From Segetibacter sp. (lineage in GTDB: Bacteria; Bacteroidota; Bacteroidia; Chitinophagales; Chitinophagaceae): DNA of 39,134 nucleotides. Made by a program: the position numbers and the translations under genes. The stretch's first letter is position 1; each line of letters begins with the position of its first letter. A model generated the notes under the pieces. It was not told where the DNA came from. It did not search any database and saw only the letters and a program-made list of their open reading frames with translations. Below, one piece after another: positions 37,421-39,134 of this stretch. The DNA lies in contig JAOQAJ010000410.1 of NCBI GenBank assembly GCA_025963675.1, positions 1 to 39,134 on the forward strand. The letters run 5' to 3'.

Positions 37421-37443
37421 GTTGCGTCGCACTCTTGTACTGA
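37421..37443 (-). repeat. dispersed CAACGATG-family intergenic repeat (subfamily 2)
   Basis: gttgcgtcgcactcttgtactga = reverse complement of tcagtacaagagtgcgacgcaac. Confidence 0.75.
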
Positions 37444-37468
37444 AGCAATCATTGCAACGAAAAAACGG

Positions 37469-38536
37469 ATGAACCATATAAAGAACATAGAAATAAAGAA
37501 TTTTAAATCCATCAGGCATCAAAGAATTGAAGAGTGCCGGAGGATTAATGTTTTTATTGGTTATCCGAACGTGGGAAAGAGTAATATTTTGGAGGCTTTG
37601 AGCTTATATTCAATAAGTAAAGACAACAATAATATTTCTAATCTTGTTCGATTTGAAGAAATACCAACGTTATTTTTTAATGGTGATATTCAAACAGAAT
37701 TTCAAATAAAAATAAATGATAATCATATTGTTCACGGATTTTTATTGGATGGGTTTTTATCAATCAAAAGACAATACTCGGATGATGAAAATTTACTAGT
37801 TTCGGAAAATTTAAGTAAACAAATTACAAATTCCGGGATTGATGAAATATGGAGTTTACAGCTTGATAAAAATAAAGTGGTAAACCGTTTCAGTATAAAA
37901 GAGGTTCGTGAAATATCTCTCGGCCATTTAATAGGTTCAATTAGAAAATATTCTTTCAGAAGGCATAATACTGTAAAGGAAGAATATACCCATTTATCAA
38001 TTCCTTTTGGTGAAAATTTGTTGGCTATCCTCTCATCTTCTCCCAACATTAGAAAGGAGATTGTTCAATTGTTTAAACCTTACGATTTATTATTGAATAT
38101 CGACAAGACGTCTAATACTTTAAGGGTTGCGAAAGATTTAAAGGATGGAACTATTTTTACAATACCCTTTTCTATGATTGCCGAAACTTTGGAACGACTT
38201 ACCTTTCATAAGGTGGCAGTTATGAGTAATGAAAATTCAATTTTACTCTTTGAGGAGCCGGAAGCTCATATGTTCCCTCCATATATAGGCAAGTTTACAA
38301 GTGACATAATATATGATCAAAACAATAATCAATACTTTATAGCTACTCATAGCCCATTTGTATTAAATGATTTTATGGAGGATATGGATAAAGAAGACTT
38401 AAGTATTTATGCTGTGGGTTTACGTGATGGTGAAACGACAATAAGAAAGATAAACGATGAGGAAATAACTGAAATATATCAATACGGCATTGACTTATTT
38501 TTTAATCTTGAGAATTATCTAAAGGATGTTGTTTGA
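37469..38536 (+). CDS. AAA/ABC-type ATPase, OLD/RecF-like
   Basis: IKNFKSIRHQRIEECRRINVFIGYPNVGKSNILEALSLY (Walker A); SILLFEEPEAHMFPPYIGKF (Walker B); YFIATHSPFVLNDF. Confidence 0.9.
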   Translation: MNHIKNIEIKNFKSIRHQRIEECRRINVFIGYPNVGKSNILEALSLYSISKDNNNISNLVRFEEIPTLFFNGDIQTEFQIKINDNHIVHGFLLDGFLSIKRQYSDDENLLVSENLSKQITNSGIDEIWSLQLDKNKVVNRFSIKEVREISLGHLIGSIRKYSFRRHNTVKEEYTHLSIPFGENLLAILSSSPNIRKEIVQLFKPYDLLLNIDKTSNTLRVAKDLKDGTIFTIPFSMIAETLERLTFHKVAVMSNENSILLFEEPEAHMFPPYIGKFTSDIIYDQNNNQYFIATHSPFVLNDFMEDMDKEDLSIYAVGLRDGETTIRKINDEEITEIYQYGIDLFFNLENYLKDVV

Positions 38537-39071
38537 CGTATATAAATGTTTTTTACCGGAATGTTATTTAGACACGTTATTAGTAGAAGTTCTTTTAAAT
38601 AAACCGTTTTCTGTAAACCATAAAAAAGGCAACAGCTCAATAGCTGTTGTTATGAATAATAGTCCTTTAAAAGATAGATTTGCAGTTGGAATAATTGATG
38701 AAGACAAAGTAAGACTTAAAGAACTAGATACCTTTATTCACGTAGAAAGGTTAAGAAAAAATGGACTGAAAATTTATCGTCATTCTAACAAGAACCATTT
38801 TTTTATTCAAATCTGTCCGGCAGTTGAAAGATGGATTTTGAAAGAATGTGAAAAAGCTTCTATTGATATTGCTGCTGACAGGTACAGATTGCCAAATACT
38901 TTAAAAGGGTTAAAAGCGATGAAGGGATTAACTCAAAGAAGTGATGAACGATTCAAGAGATTATTTAGAGATATGTCTGAAAATGAAAGCTGTGATGAAT
39001 TGATTGAATTAAGAAGATGGCTTTTGTTTTTCAGGGAAAATAATTACAACTCAAACTTAGATTTGTTATAA
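38526..39071 (+). CDS. hypothetical partner of the OLD-like ATPase; possible divergent TOPRIM-like protein
   Basis: 181 aa overlapping the ATPase by 11 nt; LLVEVLL ... FAVGIIDEDKVRLKEL gives an E...DxD pattern. Confidence 0.6.
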   Translation: MLFDVYKCFLPECYLDTLLVEVLLNKPFSVNHKKGNSSIAVVMNNSPLKDRFAVGIIDEDKVRLKELDTFIHVERLRKNGLKIYRHSNKNHFFIQICPAVERWILKECEKASIDIAADRYRLPNTLKGLKAMKGLTQRSDERFKRLFRDMSENESCDELIELRRWLLFFRENNYNSNLDLL

Positions 39072-39072
39072 A

Positions 39073-39134
39073 ATGGCGGAAGAAGTAAAAAAAGAAGCTC
39101 CTGCAAACTTTAAAGTAACGATTGACAATATTAC
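39073..39134 (+). CDS. nuoG: NADH-quinone oxidoreductase subunit G, 5' fragment truncated by window end
   Basis: ATG 39073 gives MAEEVKKEAPANFKVTIDNI, in the expected position after nuoF. Confidence 0.65.
   Translation, partial: MAEEVKKEAPANFKVTIDNI

Overview
The window looks like a Bacteroidota chromosome, probably Chitinophagaceae-like (judged from gene content and codon style only, no search run). About 0.16-23.9 kb is an exopolysaccharide/O-antigen-type cluster: many GT4/GT2 glycosyltransferases, an asparagine-synthase-like amidotransferase, an O-antigen ligase/polymerase-like membrane protein, GNAT and LbH acyltransferases, a Gfo/Idh oxidoreductase, a CapK-like adenylate-forming enzyme, a DegT aminotransferase, a PglC/WcaJ-type initiating sugar transferase, a WbpM/CapD-type dehydratase and a CpsB-type PHP phosphatase. 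It ends at a strong bidirectional terminator. A housekeeping stretch follows (Zn-ADH, ychF, an SpmA/SpmB-like gate protein, acyl-CoA dehydrogenase), then the start of a complex I operon (nuoA-B-C-D-E-F and the first codons of nuoG). The most unusual feature is that every nuo junction in view is interrupted. These contain two paralogous Uma2/DUF820 nucleases flanking nuoC, a TIR-bearing repeat between nuoD and nuoE, a VOC protein plus a decayed clan AA aspartic protease pseudogene between nuoE and nuoF, an OLD/RecF-like ATPase with a small possible TOPRIM-like partner between nuoF and nuoG, and a 456-bp gap with terminator- and promoter-like signals between nuoA and nuoB. A dispersed ~24-28 bp intergenic repeat (GTACAAG-N8-RCAACGATG and variants) occurs at least eight times. 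Other points: asnB is probably mis-started (true GTG start at 2242), an exostosin-like gene has a defective or non-canonical 5' end, a minimal ABC module pairs an ATPase with a 93-aa membrane protein, and a 9x heptamer array lies in the ychF leader.
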